Below, in pieces: positions 51,493 to 60,441 of a DNA stretch of 64,000 nucleotides. A program made the position numbers and the translations under genes. Below the pieces are notes generated by a model. That model was not told where the DNA came from. It was given only the letters and a program-made list of their open reading frames with translations, and ran no database searches. The stretch's first letter is position 1. The number at the start of each line of letters is the position of its first letter. This DNA is from Mycolicibacter senuensis (GTDB lineage: Bacteria; Actinomycetota; Actinomycetes; Mycobacteriales; Mycobacteriaceae): assembly GCF_003284925.1 (NCBI RefSeq), contig NZ_QMEX01000004.1, positions 37,610-101,609 on the forward strand. Direction: 5' to 3'.

Positions 51493-52683
51493 CTAAACGG
51501 TGACGAGCCGACCGAGGTTACCGCCCATGATCTTGGCCTGGTCCTCGACGGAAAGGTGCGACAACGCCGTGACGTAGTGGGTCGGCTCGGCGAGGCCCTC
51601 CGGATGCGGCCAGTCGGAACCGTAGAGCACCTGCTCCACCCCGATCAGGTTGATCAGATCGTCGATGCCCTCTTCGTAGAACGGGCTGACGTAGATGCGG
51701 TTCTTGATCTCCTCCATCGGGTTGCCCAGGAATGCCTCCGGTGCCTTCTTGTACACCTCGGCCATGGAGTCCAACAGCGGGAACATCCACTTCGAGCCGG
51801 CCTCCACGATGCCCACCTTGAGCTTCGGGTGGCGGAACAGCGCGCCGTGGATCACCCACGAGGCCACCGCGTCCTGAATCGGGCGCCACTCGTTGAGGAT
51901 CGACATGGCGTTGGTCTGGAACGGCAGCATCTCCTGGCTGGCGCCGTCCCATTCGGAGGTGTAGCGCGAATATCCGCTGTCCGACGAGTGCATTCCGACG
52001 AACACGTCGTACTCGACGCACTTCTCCCAGAACGGGTCGAACTCGGGCAGCGCGAACGAGCGCGGCCCGCGGAAGCCGGGCACCGGCGCCGGCCGGACCA
52101 GGATGGCGCGCGCCCCGCGCTTGACGCACCAGTCGAGCTCCTCGATCGCCTTCTCCACGATGGGCAAGGTGATCACCGGCGTGGTGAAGATGCGGTTTTT
52201 GTAGTTGAATCCCCAGACCTCGTCCAGCCACTGGTTGAGCGAGTGGATGATGACGTGGATCGCCACCGGGTCGTCGCGCAACCGCTCCTCGATCAGGCTC
52301 GCCAGCGTCGGGAACATCAGGGACCGGTCGATGCCCAGTTCGTCCATCAGCTCCAGTCGCGGAGCCGGCTCGAAGAAGGCCGGAATCGACTTCATCGGCT
52401 CCCCGAACAGTTCCCGCTTGCTCTTGCCGTCGGGGTTGCCGAACTTGAAGTACTCCTCCCAGGCGCCGGGCTTGGCGACCACGGAGAACGTCGGGTTGGG
52501 GATGTACTCGCTGATCTGGCCGCGGATGGCGATCTTGGTACGCCCGTTGATCTCCACGTACTGGACGATGTCCTTGTACTCCTTGGGCAAGTACTTGGTC
52601 AGCGCCTCAGGCGGCTCATAGAGGTGGTTGTCGGCGTCGAACAACGGAAACGGGATCTCGACGCGATGTGACAGTTGACCCAT
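51493..52683 (-). CDS. Amidohydrolase_2 family metal-dependent hydrolase
   Basis: 396 residues, ATG 52683 after AAAAGGAGC. Metal-site features: FDADNHLYEPPEALTKYLPK at the N-terminus, FVGMHSSDSGYSRY, GIVEAGSKWMFPLLD and LYGSDWPHPEGLAEP. Paralog of 1103-2332 and 18995-20245. First gene of the operon with the FadD3-like ligase and the Bfd-like protein. A perfect palindrome (52705-52721) stands 21 bases upstream. Confidence 0.9.
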   Translation of the reverse strand: MGQLSHRVEIPFPLFDADNHLYEPPEALTKYLPKEYKDIVQYVEINGRTKIAIRGQISEYIPNPTFSVVAKPGAWEEYFKFGNPDGKSKRELFGEPMKSIPAFFEPAPRLELMDELGIDRSLMFPTLASLIEERLRDDPVAIHVIIHSLNQWLDEVWGFNYKNRIFTTPVITLPIVEKAIEELDWCVKRGARAILVRPAPVPGFRGPRSFALPEFDPFWEKCVEYDVFVGMHSSDSGYSRYTSEWDGASQEMLPFQTNAMSILNEWRPIQDAVASWVIHGALFRHPKLKVGIVEAGSKWMFPLLDSMAEVYKKAPEAFLGNPMEEIKNRIYVSPFYEEGIDDLINLIGVEQVLYGSDWPHPEGLAEPTHYVTALSHLSVEDQAKIMGGNLGRLVTV

Positions 52684-52704
52684 GAAATGCTCCTTTTCGG
52701 CTCA

Positions 52705-52721
52705 TGAGAATCATATTCTCA
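52705..52721. promoter_or_regulatory. GAGAAT-type operator 1
   Basis: TGAGAAT-CAT-ATTCTCA, a perfect 7-3-7 palindrome directly upstream of the amidohydrolase operon and overlapping the stop of the CoA ligase at 52719. Related half-sites occur at 54309-54336. Candidate regulator: TetR at 55070-55720. Confidence 0.65.
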
Positions 52722-54293
52722 CAACGGTGTCGGTGCAACCTCGCTGGCAAGGCCCTGCCGCACCCGGTACTTCTGCACCTTGCCGCTGGCGGTGCGCGGG
52801 AAGTCCTCGGCCACGTGCAGTTCCTCGGGCCACTTCTGCCGCGCCACGCCCATCCGCTCGAAGTGGGCCCGCAGTTCCGGCATCGTCGGCGTCGCGAATC
52901 CGGGTTTGAGCCGCACCACCGCGGCCGCCCGCTCCCCGAGTCGGGCGTCGGGCGCTGCGACCACCACTGCCTCGGCAATGGACGGCATCGCCAACAGCAC
53001 CTCTTCGACCTCCACGGCGCTGATGTTCTCGCCACCGCGGATGATCACATCGGCCTTGCGGTCGGTGATGGTCAGATACCCGTCGGCGTCGAGCACGCCG
53101 ATGTCGCCGGTGTGATACCAGCCCTCGGCGTCGAAGGCCGCCTCGGTCAGGGCATCGTCGGTGTAGCCCAGGCACAGGTCGGGACCCCGGCTCAATATCT
53201 CCCCGTCAGGGGCCAGCCGGATCTCCACGCCGGGTCGCGCGTCGCCGTCGGTGAACAGCCGCTTGTCCTCCGGAGCGCTGGCGGTCGAGCCGGTGATCGA
53301 CGGATGCTCGGTGCTGCCGTAGGAGCGGTAGACGTAGATGCCGAGATCGGCAAGCCGGCGGGTGACCGCCGCGGGCACCGTCGCCCCGCCGAGCCCGACA
53401 TTGGGGATGTGCTTGAGATGCTCGGTAGCAAAGCCGGGATGATCGAGCAGGCTGGTGACGAAATACGGCGGTCCGCCGCCGATCGACACCCCCTGACTGG
53501 TCATCAGCTCGAGCACCTGGGCAGGATCCCAGGTGTCGGCGAGGTCGATCGGAGCGCTCTCCAGCACCGGGATCAAGAAGGCGCCGAGCATCCCGATGAA
53601 GTGCCCGACCGGGGTTGCGGTCAGTTGCCGACCGCGATCCTTGGGGTAATTATCGAGCAGCTGGCGCGTCTCGAAGCACAGCGTCTGGTGACTGTGTATG
53701 ACGCCCTTGGGGTCTCGGGTGGTGCCGGACGTGAACGCGATGAGCGCCGGTGCGCCGGGATCGGTGGCCAGAATCCCGGCCATCGGTTCGGCGGCAAGCA
53801 ACTCGTCGAAGTCCTGGCCCGCCACGCTCGCCGGTCTCCCGCCCACAATCCCGACGATCGGGATGTCCGCCGCCAACTCCGGCCGATAGCTCATCCGCCC
53901 GAACTTCTCGGCGGTGATGAATACCCGGGGCTTGCTGGCGGCCAGGATGTAGCCCAGCTCCTTAGGCCCGTAGAAGTGCACGACCGGCACCACGACCGCT
54001 CCCAGGAACGCCGCCGCCCAGAAGGTCGCGGCGGCCTCCATCCAGTTGGGCAGCTGGAACGCCACGACATCGCCGGGCCCGACGCCGCGGGCCCGCAGCC
54101 CGGCCGCCAGCCGGCGGGCGGTCAGCTCCACCTCACCGAAGGTGCCGACCCACGGGCGTACCGCCGAGTGCACCTCGAAGTGGTTGTCGGCCCCGCGGGA
54201 CAGGCCGTCACCGAGCAAGTCCCCGAGGGTCTCCCGGGTCCACCACCCGTTGGCTTCGTAGTGCCGCACCAGATCGTCGGGAATCTTTCGCAT
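52719..54293 (-). CDS. Acyl-CoA ligase, cyclohexanecarboxylate-CoA ligase-like
   Basis: 524 residues. I chose ATG 54293 (MRKIPDDLVRHYEANGWW) because GGGGGA precedes it; the frame is open further back only as an antisense shadow of echA. A3 block IAFTSGTTRDPKGVIHSHQ, A5 YRSYGSTEHPSITG, A7 HTGDIGVLDADGYLTITDRK, RGGENISAVEVEEVL, and the terminal Lys in TASGKVQKYRVRQGL. The N-terminal DLVRHYEANGWW resembles alicyclic-acid ligases (AliA type). Divergent from echA at 54351. Confidence 0.9.
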   Translation of the reverse strand: MRKIPDDLVRHYEANGWWTRETLGDLLGDGLSRGADNHFEVHSAVRPWVGTFGEVELTARRLAAGLRARGVGPGDVVAFQLPNWMEAAATFWAAAFLGAVVVPVVHFYGPKELGYILAASKPRVFITAEKFGRMSYRPELAADIPIVGIVGGRPASVAGQDFDELLAAEPMAGILATDPGAPALIAFTSGTTRDPKGVIHSHQTLCFETRQLLDNYPKDRGRQLTATPVGHFIGMLGAFLIPVLESAPIDLADTWDPAQVLELMTSQGVSIGGGPPYFVTSLLDHPGFATEHLKHIPNVGLGGATVPAAVTRRLADLGIYVYRSYGSTEHPSITGSTASAPEDKRLFTDGDARPGVEIRLAPDGEILSRGPDLCLGYTDDALTEAAFDAEGWYHTGDIGVLDADGYLTITDRKADVIIRGGENISAVEVEEVLLAMPSIAEAVVVAAPDARLGERAAAVVRLKPGFATPTMPELRAHFERMGVARQKWPEELHVAEDFPRTASGKVQKYRVRQGLASEVAPTPL

Positions 54294-54308
54294 GTCCCCC
54301 GCGATGCT

Positions 54309-54327
54309 ATTCTCCTGATCCGAGAAT
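54309..54327. promoter_or_regulatory. GAGAAT-type operator 2
   Basis: ATTCTC-N7-GAGAAT in the 57-base divergent space between the CoA ligase (54293) and echA (54351). The right half also reads GAGAAT-GCC-AATATC (54322-54336), aligning with the GAGAAT-N3-ATTCTC layout of the 52705 site with two mismatches. The region could bind two dimers. Confidence 0.55.
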
Positions 54328-54350
54328 GCCAATATCCTCATTGGAGAGTC

Positions 54351-55073
54351 ATGGTTGATGTCGAGCTGGATGAAGGATTGGCGGTCATCACGATCGATCG
54401 TCCCCAGGCGCGCAACGCGATCGCCCCGGAGACGATGGATCAGCTCGACCGTGCCCTCGACGCGGTAGCCGCGGCACGGGCGCTGGTCATCACCGGCGGC
54501 GGTGACCGGGCCTTCGTCTCCGGTGGCGACCTCAAGCAGCTCGCCGCCATCCGCACCGAAGCGGACGCGCAGGCCATGGCCTGGCGGATGCGGTTGCTGT
54601 GCGACCGCATCGCCGCTTTCCCCGCGCCGGTGATCGCCGCACTGAACGGCCACGCGCTCGGCGGCGGCGCCGAGGTCGCCGTGGCCGCCGACATCCGGAT
54701 CGCCGCCGCCGACGTCAAGATCGCGTTCAATCAGGTGTCGCTGGCGATCATGCCGGCTTGGGGCGGCGCCGAGCGGCTGGCGGCCCTGGTCGGACACAGT
54801 CAGGCGCTGCTGCTGGCCGGCACCGGAACCATGCTCGACGCCACCGCGGCCGAACGGATCGGGCTGGTGAACCGGGTGGTGCCACGGGAGTCGTTCGAGG
54901 CCGAATGGCGTGGGCTGGCGCGGTCGCTGGCCAACCGGTCGGCGGGTGAGATCAAACGGGTGCTGGCCGGCGCGTCGGCGGACGAGGCGGTGGCCGCTTT
55001 TGCCCGGCTCTGGGTCTCCGACGAGCATTGGGCGGCCGCGGACGCGCTGCAGCAGCAGCGCAACAACCGCTAG
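54351..55073 (+). CDS. Enoyl-CoA hydratase/isomerase family (crotonase)
   Basis: 240 residues from ATG 54351, GGAGAG upstream; a much longer open frame back to 52704 is antisense to the ligase and is rejected. Oxyanion blocks: GDRAFVSGGDLKQL and NGHALGGGAEVAVAADIRIA. The active-site stretch is FNQVSLAIMPAWGGAERLAA. The usual second Glu is not clear, so the exact reaction is open. Converges on the TetR gene with a 4-base overlap. Confidence 0.9.
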   Translation: MVDVELDEGLAVITIDRPQARNAIAPETMDQLDRALDAVAAARALVITGGGDRAFVSGGDLKQLAAIRTEADAQAMAWRMRLLCDRIAAFPAPVIAALNGHALGGGAEVAVAADIRIAAADVKIAFNQVSLAIMPAWGGAERLAALVGHSQALLLAGTGTMLDATAAERIGLVNRVVPRESFEAEWRGLARSLANRSAGEIKRVLAGASADEAVAAFARLWVSDEHWAAADALQQQRNNR

Positions 55074-55720
55074 CGCGCAGCGGCCCCGGCCGGCGCCACC
55101 TGTCCATCGCCGCCGACGACCGATTGCGGCTCGCCCTCGAAGCGATGCAACCACCGCTCCACGAACTCGATGGTCTCGGCATGGCCGAGGGTCATGCCCA
55201 GCGCCTCGTGTTCGATGATCAGCATCCGCGATGCGCTGGTCATCAACACCGTCAACACCGTCGCCGGAAACTCGTCGCCGTCGATGCCATAACGGGCCAG
55301 CAGGCCGGCCACCGCCTCAATCTGTTCGGCGCGCAGCCGCTCGGCATAGCTGGCGATCTCCGACCGCAACGCCGCACGCTCGTTGGCCAGCGCCATGAAC
55401 TGCATGGTCAGCGCGGTCCACGCCGGGTCGGTGTTGAACCGCCACAGCGCCCACAACGGCTGCGGCGACGCGAGCGCCGCGGCCTGCTCGGCCACACCCT
55501 GATCGCCGCGGCGGCGGAACATCGCCAGGAAAAGGTCATCCATGGTCCGGAAGTAGTAGTGCACGAGTTGGTGCTTGAGGCCGGCCCGCTCGGCGACGCG
55601 GCGCGAGCTGACGGCGGTGTGGCCGGCGGTCAACAAGAGCTCCTCGGCGGCATCAAGCAACCGCAACCGGTTCTTCGCGTCCGGAGCCCCAATTCTGCGC
55701 TGCCCCTTAGGTTCGGGCAT
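55070..55720 (-). CDS. TetR-family transcriptional regulator
   Basis: 216 residues. The helix-turn-helix is about residues 18-65: RLLDAAEELLLTAGHTAVSS, RRVAERAGLKHQLVHYYFRT and MDDLFLAMFRRRGD. The C-terminal domain includes QFMALANERAALRSEIASYA. It probably controls the neighbouring echA and CoA-ligase genes through the GAGAAT palindromes at 52705 and 54309. No such site is seen in its own upstream region (55721-55861), which is shared with the P450 operon. Confidence 0.9.
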   Translation of the reverse strand: MPEPKGQRRIGAPDAKNRLRLLDAAEELLLTAGHTAVSSRRVAERAGLKHQLVHYYFRTMDDLFLAMFRRRGDQGVAEQAAALASPQPLWALWRFNTDPAWTALTMQFMALANERAALRSEIASYAERLRAEQIEAVAGLLARYGIDGDEFPATVLTVLMTSASRMLIIEHEALGMTLGHAETIEFVERWLHRFEGEPQSVVGGDGQVAPAGAAAR

Positions 55721-55861
55721 GCCGTCCGCTTCGCATCATCACATTCCATCCTTTACACGTCCGGCGTCCAGCGTAATGCCGCCGCAACCCTTGCTTCCCG
55801 CTCCCGCCCATGCTAAGCAGATGCACAGCACATGTCAGCCCATTCAGCAGAGGGGTCCACG

Positions 55862-57160
55862 TTGACCGACTTCGACACCATCGACTTCTTCACCGATCAG
55901 TCCCTGATACCGGACCCTCACCCGTACTTCGACTACCTGCGGGCGCAGAACCCGGTGACCCCGCTGAACGTCTACGGCGTCGTCGCCGTGACCGGTCACG
56001 AAGAAGCGAACGAGGTCTACCGCGACTCCGACACCTACTCCAACCTGGTCGCCGTGGGTGGGCCCTTCCCGCCGCTGCCGTTCGAGCCCGAGGGCGACGA
56101 CATCAGCGAGCAGATCGAGGCGCATCGCCATCAGATGCCGATGGCCGATCACATGGTCACCATGGACCCGCCGATGCACACCAAGGCCCGGTCGCTGCTG
56201 AATCGGCTGCTGACGCCCAAGCGGCTCAAGGAGAACCAGGACTTCATGTGGCAGCTGGCCGACCGTCAGCTCGACTACTTCGCCGAGAGCGGCAAATGCG
56301 AATTCCTCTCCGAGTACGCCCGGCCGTTCGCACTGCTGGTGATCGCCGACCTGCTCGGTGTGCCCGAGGAGGACCGGCCGGCGTTCCAGGAGGTACTGGG
56401 CGCCCCGCAGCCGGGCGCCCGGATCGGCTCGCTCGATCACGAGGAGTTGGCCCACGACCCGCTGGCGTGGCTGGACGACAAGTTCAGCGGCTACCTGAAT
56501 GACCGGCGGGAGAATCCACGCGGCGACGTGCTGACCGACCTGGCCACTGCCACCTACGAGGACGGGTCGATCCCCGAGATCTCCGACGTGGTCAAGAGTT
56601 CCACGTTCCTGTTCGCCGCCGGACAGGAGACCACCACCAAGCTGCTCAGCGCGGCGCTGCGGTTCCTGGCCGAGGACCCCGGCCTCGTCGCGCAACTGCG
56701 CGAGGACCGCAACAGGATCCCGAACTTCCTCGAAGAGACCCTGCGGATGGAGAGCCCGGTCAAGACCGACCCGCGGCTGGTGCGCAAGACCACGACGTTG
56801 GGCGGCGTCGAGCTCAAGGCCGGCACGGTCGTGGTGATGTTCCCCGGTGCGATCAACCGCGACCCCCGCAAGTTCGAGAACCCGCACGAGTTCCGGATCG
56901 ACCGGCCCAACGTGCGCGAGCACCTGGCGTTCGCCCGCGGCAGTCACACCTGTCCGGGGTCGCCGCTGGCCCGCGCCGAGAGCCGGATCTCGCTGGAACG
57001 CATCCTGGACCGCATGACCGACATCCGGCTCGACGAGTCGCAGCACGGACCGGCCGGTGACCGCCGATTCAGTTTCGAACCGACCTTCATCCTGCGCGGC
57101 CTGACCGAACTCCACCTGGAATTCACCCCGGTGACGGCTCCCGTCCCCGCCGGCCTCTGA
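55862..57160 (+). CDS. Cytochrome P450
   Basis: 432 residues if TTG 55862 is the start (TDFDTIDFFTDQSL), chosen because AGAGGGG lies 7 bases upstream; an ATG at 55832 adds 10 residues but has no ribosome-binding site. The heme Cys (residue 364) is in FARGSHTCPGSPLARAESRI, the I-helix is FAAGQETTTKLL, and ExxR is EETLRME. First gene of a + strand P450-P450-SDR-phosphotransferase operon. It hydroxylates a hydrophobic substrate; identity unknown. Confidence 0.93.
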   Translation: MTDFDTIDFFTDQSLIPDPHPYFDYLRAQNPVTPLNVYGVVAVTGHEEANEVYRDSDTYSNLVAVGGPFPPLPFEPEGDDISEQIEAHRHQMPMADHMVTMDPPMHTKARSLLNRLLTPKRLKENQDFMWQLADRQLDYFAESGKCEFLSEYARPFALLVIADLLGVPEEDRPAFQEVLGAPQPGARIGSLDHEELAHDPLAWLDDKFSGYLNDRRENPRGDVLTDLATATYEDGSIPEISDVVKSSTFLFAAGQETTTKLLSAALRFLAEDPGLVAQLREDRNRIPNFLEETLRMESPVKTDPRLVRKTTTLGGVELKAGTVVVMFPGAINRDPRKFENPHEFRIDRPNVREHLAFARGSHTCPGSPLARAESRISLERILDRMTDIRLDESQHGPAGDRRFSFEPTFILRGLTELHLEFTPVTAPVPAGL

Positions 57161-57193
57161 CCGCTGTTCTCCCACCCACTCAAAGGGGCAACC

Positions 57194-58399
57194 ATGACGG
57201 TGACCACCACCGACGAAGCGCGCTATGACCCGTACGACGTCGAACTCAACAACGACCCGTACCCGATGTTTCGCCGGCTGCGCGAGGAGGCGCCGCTGTA
57301 CTACAACGAAGAACACGACTTCTACGCGCTGAGCCGATTCGACGACGTGCACGCCGCGTTCGCCGACTACCAGACCTTCAGCTCCGCCAAGGGTGCCGTC
57401 CTGGAGATCATCAAGTCCGGCATGGAGATTCCGCCGGGCATCCTGATCTTCGAGGACCCGCCGATCCACGACATCCACCGCAACCTGATGGCGGGGATGT
57501 TCAGCCCGCGGCGGATGAACGCCCTCGAATCGCAGATCCGGGAGTTCTGCGCGCGCTGCCTGGACCCACTGGTGGGCACCGGCCGATTCGACTTCGTCAC
57601 CGATCTCGGCGCGGAGATGCCGATGCGGGTGATCGGCATGCTGCTGGGTATTCCCGAGGATCAGCAGCGCCACGTCACCGAGCACGGTGACGCCACCATC
57701 CGCACCGAGCCCGGTCAGAAGATGACCGACAACCCGGACGGTCCGATCGCCACCGGTGACGTGTTCGCCGACATCATCGCCTACCGGACCGCGAACCCCT
57801 CCGATGACCTGATCACCGAGTTGATGAACGCGGAGTTCGAGGACGAACACGGCACCCGACGCCGAATGTCCCGCGAGGAACTGCACCTGTTCCTCACCGT
57901 GCTTGCCACCGCCGGCAGTGAGACCACCACCCGGTTGATCGGCTGGGCCGGCAAAGTGCTGGCCGACCACCCGGACCAGCGCGCGCAGCTGGCGGCCAAC
58001 CCGGCACTGATCCCGCGGGCGGTCGAGGAACTGGTCCGGTTTGAGCCGCCGGCACCGCACGCGGCCCGGTACGTCACGCGCGACGTGGAGTACTACGGCC
58101 AGACGGTGCCCGAAGGCTCGGCGATGCTCCTGCTGATCGGTGCCGCCAACCGCGATCACCGCCGGTTCCCGCCGGATGGCGACGTGTTCGACATCCACCG
58201 GGAACGGCGCCCGCACCTGGGCTTCGGTCACGGCACCCACTTCTGTGTGGGCAATGCCCTGGCCCGGCTCGAGGCGCGGATCGCGCTCGAGGAGATCCTC
58301 AAGCGTTTCCCGGAGTGGGAGGTCGACCTGTCGGCGACGCAGATCTCCCCCACGTCGACGGTGCGGGGCTGGGTCTCCATGCCGGCGCTCGTTCCCTGA
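57194..58399 (+). CDS. Cytochrome P450
   Basis: 401 residues, AAAGGGGC upstream. The heme Cys351 is in FGHGTHFCVGNALARLEARI, the I-helix is TAGSETTTRLIG, and ExxR is EELVRFEP. It differs enough from the preceding P450 to have its own substrate or site of attack. Neither gene is accompanied by a [3Fe-4S] ferredoxin, so electron transfer must come from elsewhere. Confidence 0.93.
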   Translation: MTVTTTDEARYDPYDVELNNDPYPMFRRLREEAPLYYNEEHDFYALSRFDDVHAAFADYQTFSSAKGAVLEIIKSGMEIPPGILIFEDPPIHDIHRNLMAGMFSPRRMNALESQIREFCARCLDPLVGTGRFDFVTDLGAEMPMRVIGMLLGIPEDQQRHVTEHGDATIRTEPGQKMTDNPDGPIATGDVFADIIAYRTANPSDDLITELMNAEFEDEHGTRRRMSREELHLFLTVLATAGSETTTRLIGWAGKVLADHPDQRAQLAANPALIPRAVEELVRFEPPAPHAARYVTRDVEYYGQTVPEGSAMLLLIGAANRDHRRFPPDGDVFDIHRERRPHLGFGHGTHFCVGNALARLEARIALEEILKRFPEWEVDLSATQISPTSTVRGWVSMPALVP

Positions 58400-58447
58400 A
58401 CCCCTAGTCACCCGAAGTTTTCCGCAACAACAGAATTGAGGTTTCCC

Positions 58448-59287
58448 ATGACCGGACGTGTTGAGGGCAAGGTCGCGTTCATCACCGGCGCGGCGCACGG
58501 CCAGGGCCGCAGCCACGCGGTGCGGTTGGCCCAGGAGGGCGCCGACATCATCGCGATCGACGTCTGTAAGCCGATCGTGGAGAACTCGCCCATTCCGCCG
58601 GCCACCCCGGAGGAGCTGGCCGAGACCGCCGACATGGTCAAGGCGCTGAACCGCCGGATCTACACCGCCGAAGTCGACGTGCGCGACTATGACGCTCTCA
58701 AGGCCGCGGTCGATGCCGGTGTCGAGGAGCTCGGCCGCCTGGACATCATCGTCGCCAACGCCGGCATCGGCAACGGTGGCGACACCCTCGACCAGTGCAG
58801 CGAACACGACTGGCAGGAGATGATCGACATCAACCTGTCGGGTGTGTGGAAGACCGTCAAAGCCGGTGTGCCGCACCTGATTGCCGGGGGCAACGGCGGT
58901 TCGATCGTGCTGACCAGCTCGGTGGGCGGACTGAAGGCCTACCCGCACTGCGGCAACTACGTGGCCGCCAAGCACGGCGTGGTGGGCATCATGCGCTCCT
59001 TCGCCGTCGAGTTGGGGCAGCACAACATTCGCGTCAACACCGTGCACCCCACCCATGTCAGCACGGGAATGATCATGAACGAGGGCACCTGGAAGATGTT
59101 CCGGCCGGACCTGGAGAACCCGGGCCCCGACGACATGGCGCCGATCTGCCAGCTCTTCCACACCCTGCCGATTCCGTGGGTGGACGCAGTGGACATCAGC
59201 AACGCCGTGCTGTTCCTGACATCCGACGAGGCCCGCTACATCACCGGAGTCGCCCTGCCCGTCGACGCCGGAAGCTGCCTCAAGTAG
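58448..59287 (+). CDS. Mycofactocin-coupled SDR
   Basis: 279 residues from ATG 58448 (MTGRVEGKVAFITGAAHGQG), with TTGAGG upstream; ATG 58436 lacks a site. Motifs: GAAHGQGRSHAVRLAQEGAD, the subfamily insertion IIAIDVCKPIVENSPIPPAT, LTSSVGG, and NYVAAKHG with YVAAK. It would oxidise the alcohol made by the P450s, delivering electrons to mycofactocin. Its stop shares a base with the next start. Confidence 0.92.
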   Translation: MTGRVEGKVAFITGAAHGQGRSHAVRLAQEGADIIAIDVCKPIVENSPIPPATPEELAETADMVKALNRRIYTAEVDVRDYDALKAAVDAGVEELGRLDIIVANAGIGNGGDTLDQCSEHDWQEMIDINLSGVWKTVKAGVPHLIAGGNGGSIVLTSSVGGLKAYPHCGNYVAAKHGVVGIMRSFAVELGQHNIRVNTVHPTHVSTGMIMNEGTWKMFRPDLENPGPDDMAPICQLFHTLPIPWVDAVDISNAVLFLTSDEARYITGVALPVDAGSCLK

Positions 59288-60354
59288 TGCCGCAGACGAT
59301 TCCCGACAGCTGGGAAGCGATTTCGCCGGAGTGGATGACCGCTGCCATCAGCGGTCATCACCCGGAAGCGGTGGTGCAGGACGTCTCGGTCGTGTTGCGC
59401 GACGACGGCACCAACCGGCGGGCTCGGCTGGCGCTGCGCTACGCGGCCGGAAGCGGTCCGGCCACCGTATTCGTCAAGGCAGTCGACCCCGAGCACGCCG
59501 ATCTGGTCGAGCTGACCAGCGGCCTGTACCACGAGCCGCGACTGTTCCTCGCGCAAGTCGAACTGCCACTTGACCATCCGACGGTTTACCGGGCGGTGAT
59601 CGACGAGCAGCGCCGCGACTTCCTGCTGCTGATGGAGGATGTGGTGGCACGCGGCGCCGACCCGCGCGACGCGACCCGGCCGCTGAGCCTCGACGAAGCG
59701 GCCCGGGGAGTCCGCGGCCTGGCCCGCCTGCACGGGGCGTTCTGGGGTGAACGCATCACCGGCAATCCCGCGCTGGAGTGGGTGGAGCCGTTCGTGCCGT
59801 TCGCCGGTCTGGAGCTCGCACCGCTGGACGTCGCCTACCAGCGACTGGGCGACTCGGTTCCCGCCGAGATCACCGCGATGAGCGGGCCAGAACTCTTCGG
59901 CGACATCTGGGCCCGCTACATCCGTAGCCTGGCCCGGGGGCCGCAGACTCTGCTGCACGGCGACCCGCACATCGGCAACACCTACGTGCTGCCCGACGGC
60001 GACGTCGGCTTCCTGGACTGGCAGATGGTCCGGCACGGCAACTTCTCGCTGGACCTGGGCTACTTCCTGCAGGGTGCGCTGACCATCGCCGACCGGCAGG
60101 CCGCCGAGCGTGACTTGGTCGAGGACTACCGTGGCGCCCTGGGCCTTCCGTCTGCCGAACTGCCCTCAGCCGAACAGATCTGGTTGCACTACCGGGCTTC
60201 CGCGGCGCACGGCCTGGCGATCTGGATCGCCACGCTGTCCGGTGGCGACAACTGGCAGCGGCCCGACATCAGCCTGGCGCTCGCGCAGCGCTACGCCGCG
60301 GCATTCACCGACCTGGACACCCGGGCGGCGCTGGACGCGCTGGACAAGCCGTAG
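59287..60354 (+). CDS. Aminoglycoside-phosphotransferase (APH)-family kinase-like protein
   Basis: 355 residues from GTG 59287, overlapping the SDR stop by one base. The kinase fold is shown by the N-lobe FVKAVDPEHADLVEL, the catalytic loop LLHGDPHIGNTYVLPDG (Asp and Asn, around residue 224) and the metal Asp in VGFLDWQMVRHGNFSLDLGY. Such proteins near P450 and steroid genes are often annotated as phosphotransferases or acyl-CoA dehydrogenase-associated kinases; the substrate is unknown and antibiotic resistance is unlikely from context. Converges on the CoA transferase with 87 bases between; I see nothing else there. Confidence 0.88.
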   Translation: MPQTIPDSWEAISPEWMTAAISGHHPEAVVQDVSVVLRDDGTNRRARLALRYAAGSGPATVFVKAVDPEHADLVELTSGLYHEPRLFLAQVELPLDHPTVYRAVIDEQRRDFLLLMEDVVARGADPRDATRPLSLDEAARGVRGLARLHGAFWGERITGNPALEWVEPFVPFAGLELAPLDVAYQRLGDSVPAEITAMSGPELFGDIWARYIRSLARGPQTLLHGDPHIGNTYVLPDGDVGFLDWQMVRHGNFSLDLGYFLQGALTIADRQAAERDLVEDYRGALGLPSAELPSAEQIWLHYRASAAHGLAIWIATLSGGDNWQRPDISLALAQRYAAAFTDLDTRAALDALDKP

Positions 60355-60441
60355 CCGTTGATCATTGACGCTGAGCCCATGGCGAAATGGTGCGAGAAGG
60401 GTGCGCCGTGAGTGCGCGTCACTGCGACGGCGGGTTGCCGG

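Noticed and set aside
52704..54350. Upstream extension of echA making a 789-residue protein
   Set aside because: It is antisense to the CoA ligase at 52719-54293. The echA start at 54351 has GGAGAG and begins with a normal crotonase N-terminus.
55844..59161. A 1105-codon open frame on the minus strand
   Set aside because: It is antisense to two complete P450 genes and an SDR with all motifs, and its translation has no recognisable domain. High GC keeps the shadow frame open.
59287..60354. Antibiotic resistance phosphotransferase
   Set aside because: Only the general APH kinase fold is visible, and the gene is coupled to a P450/SDR operon.
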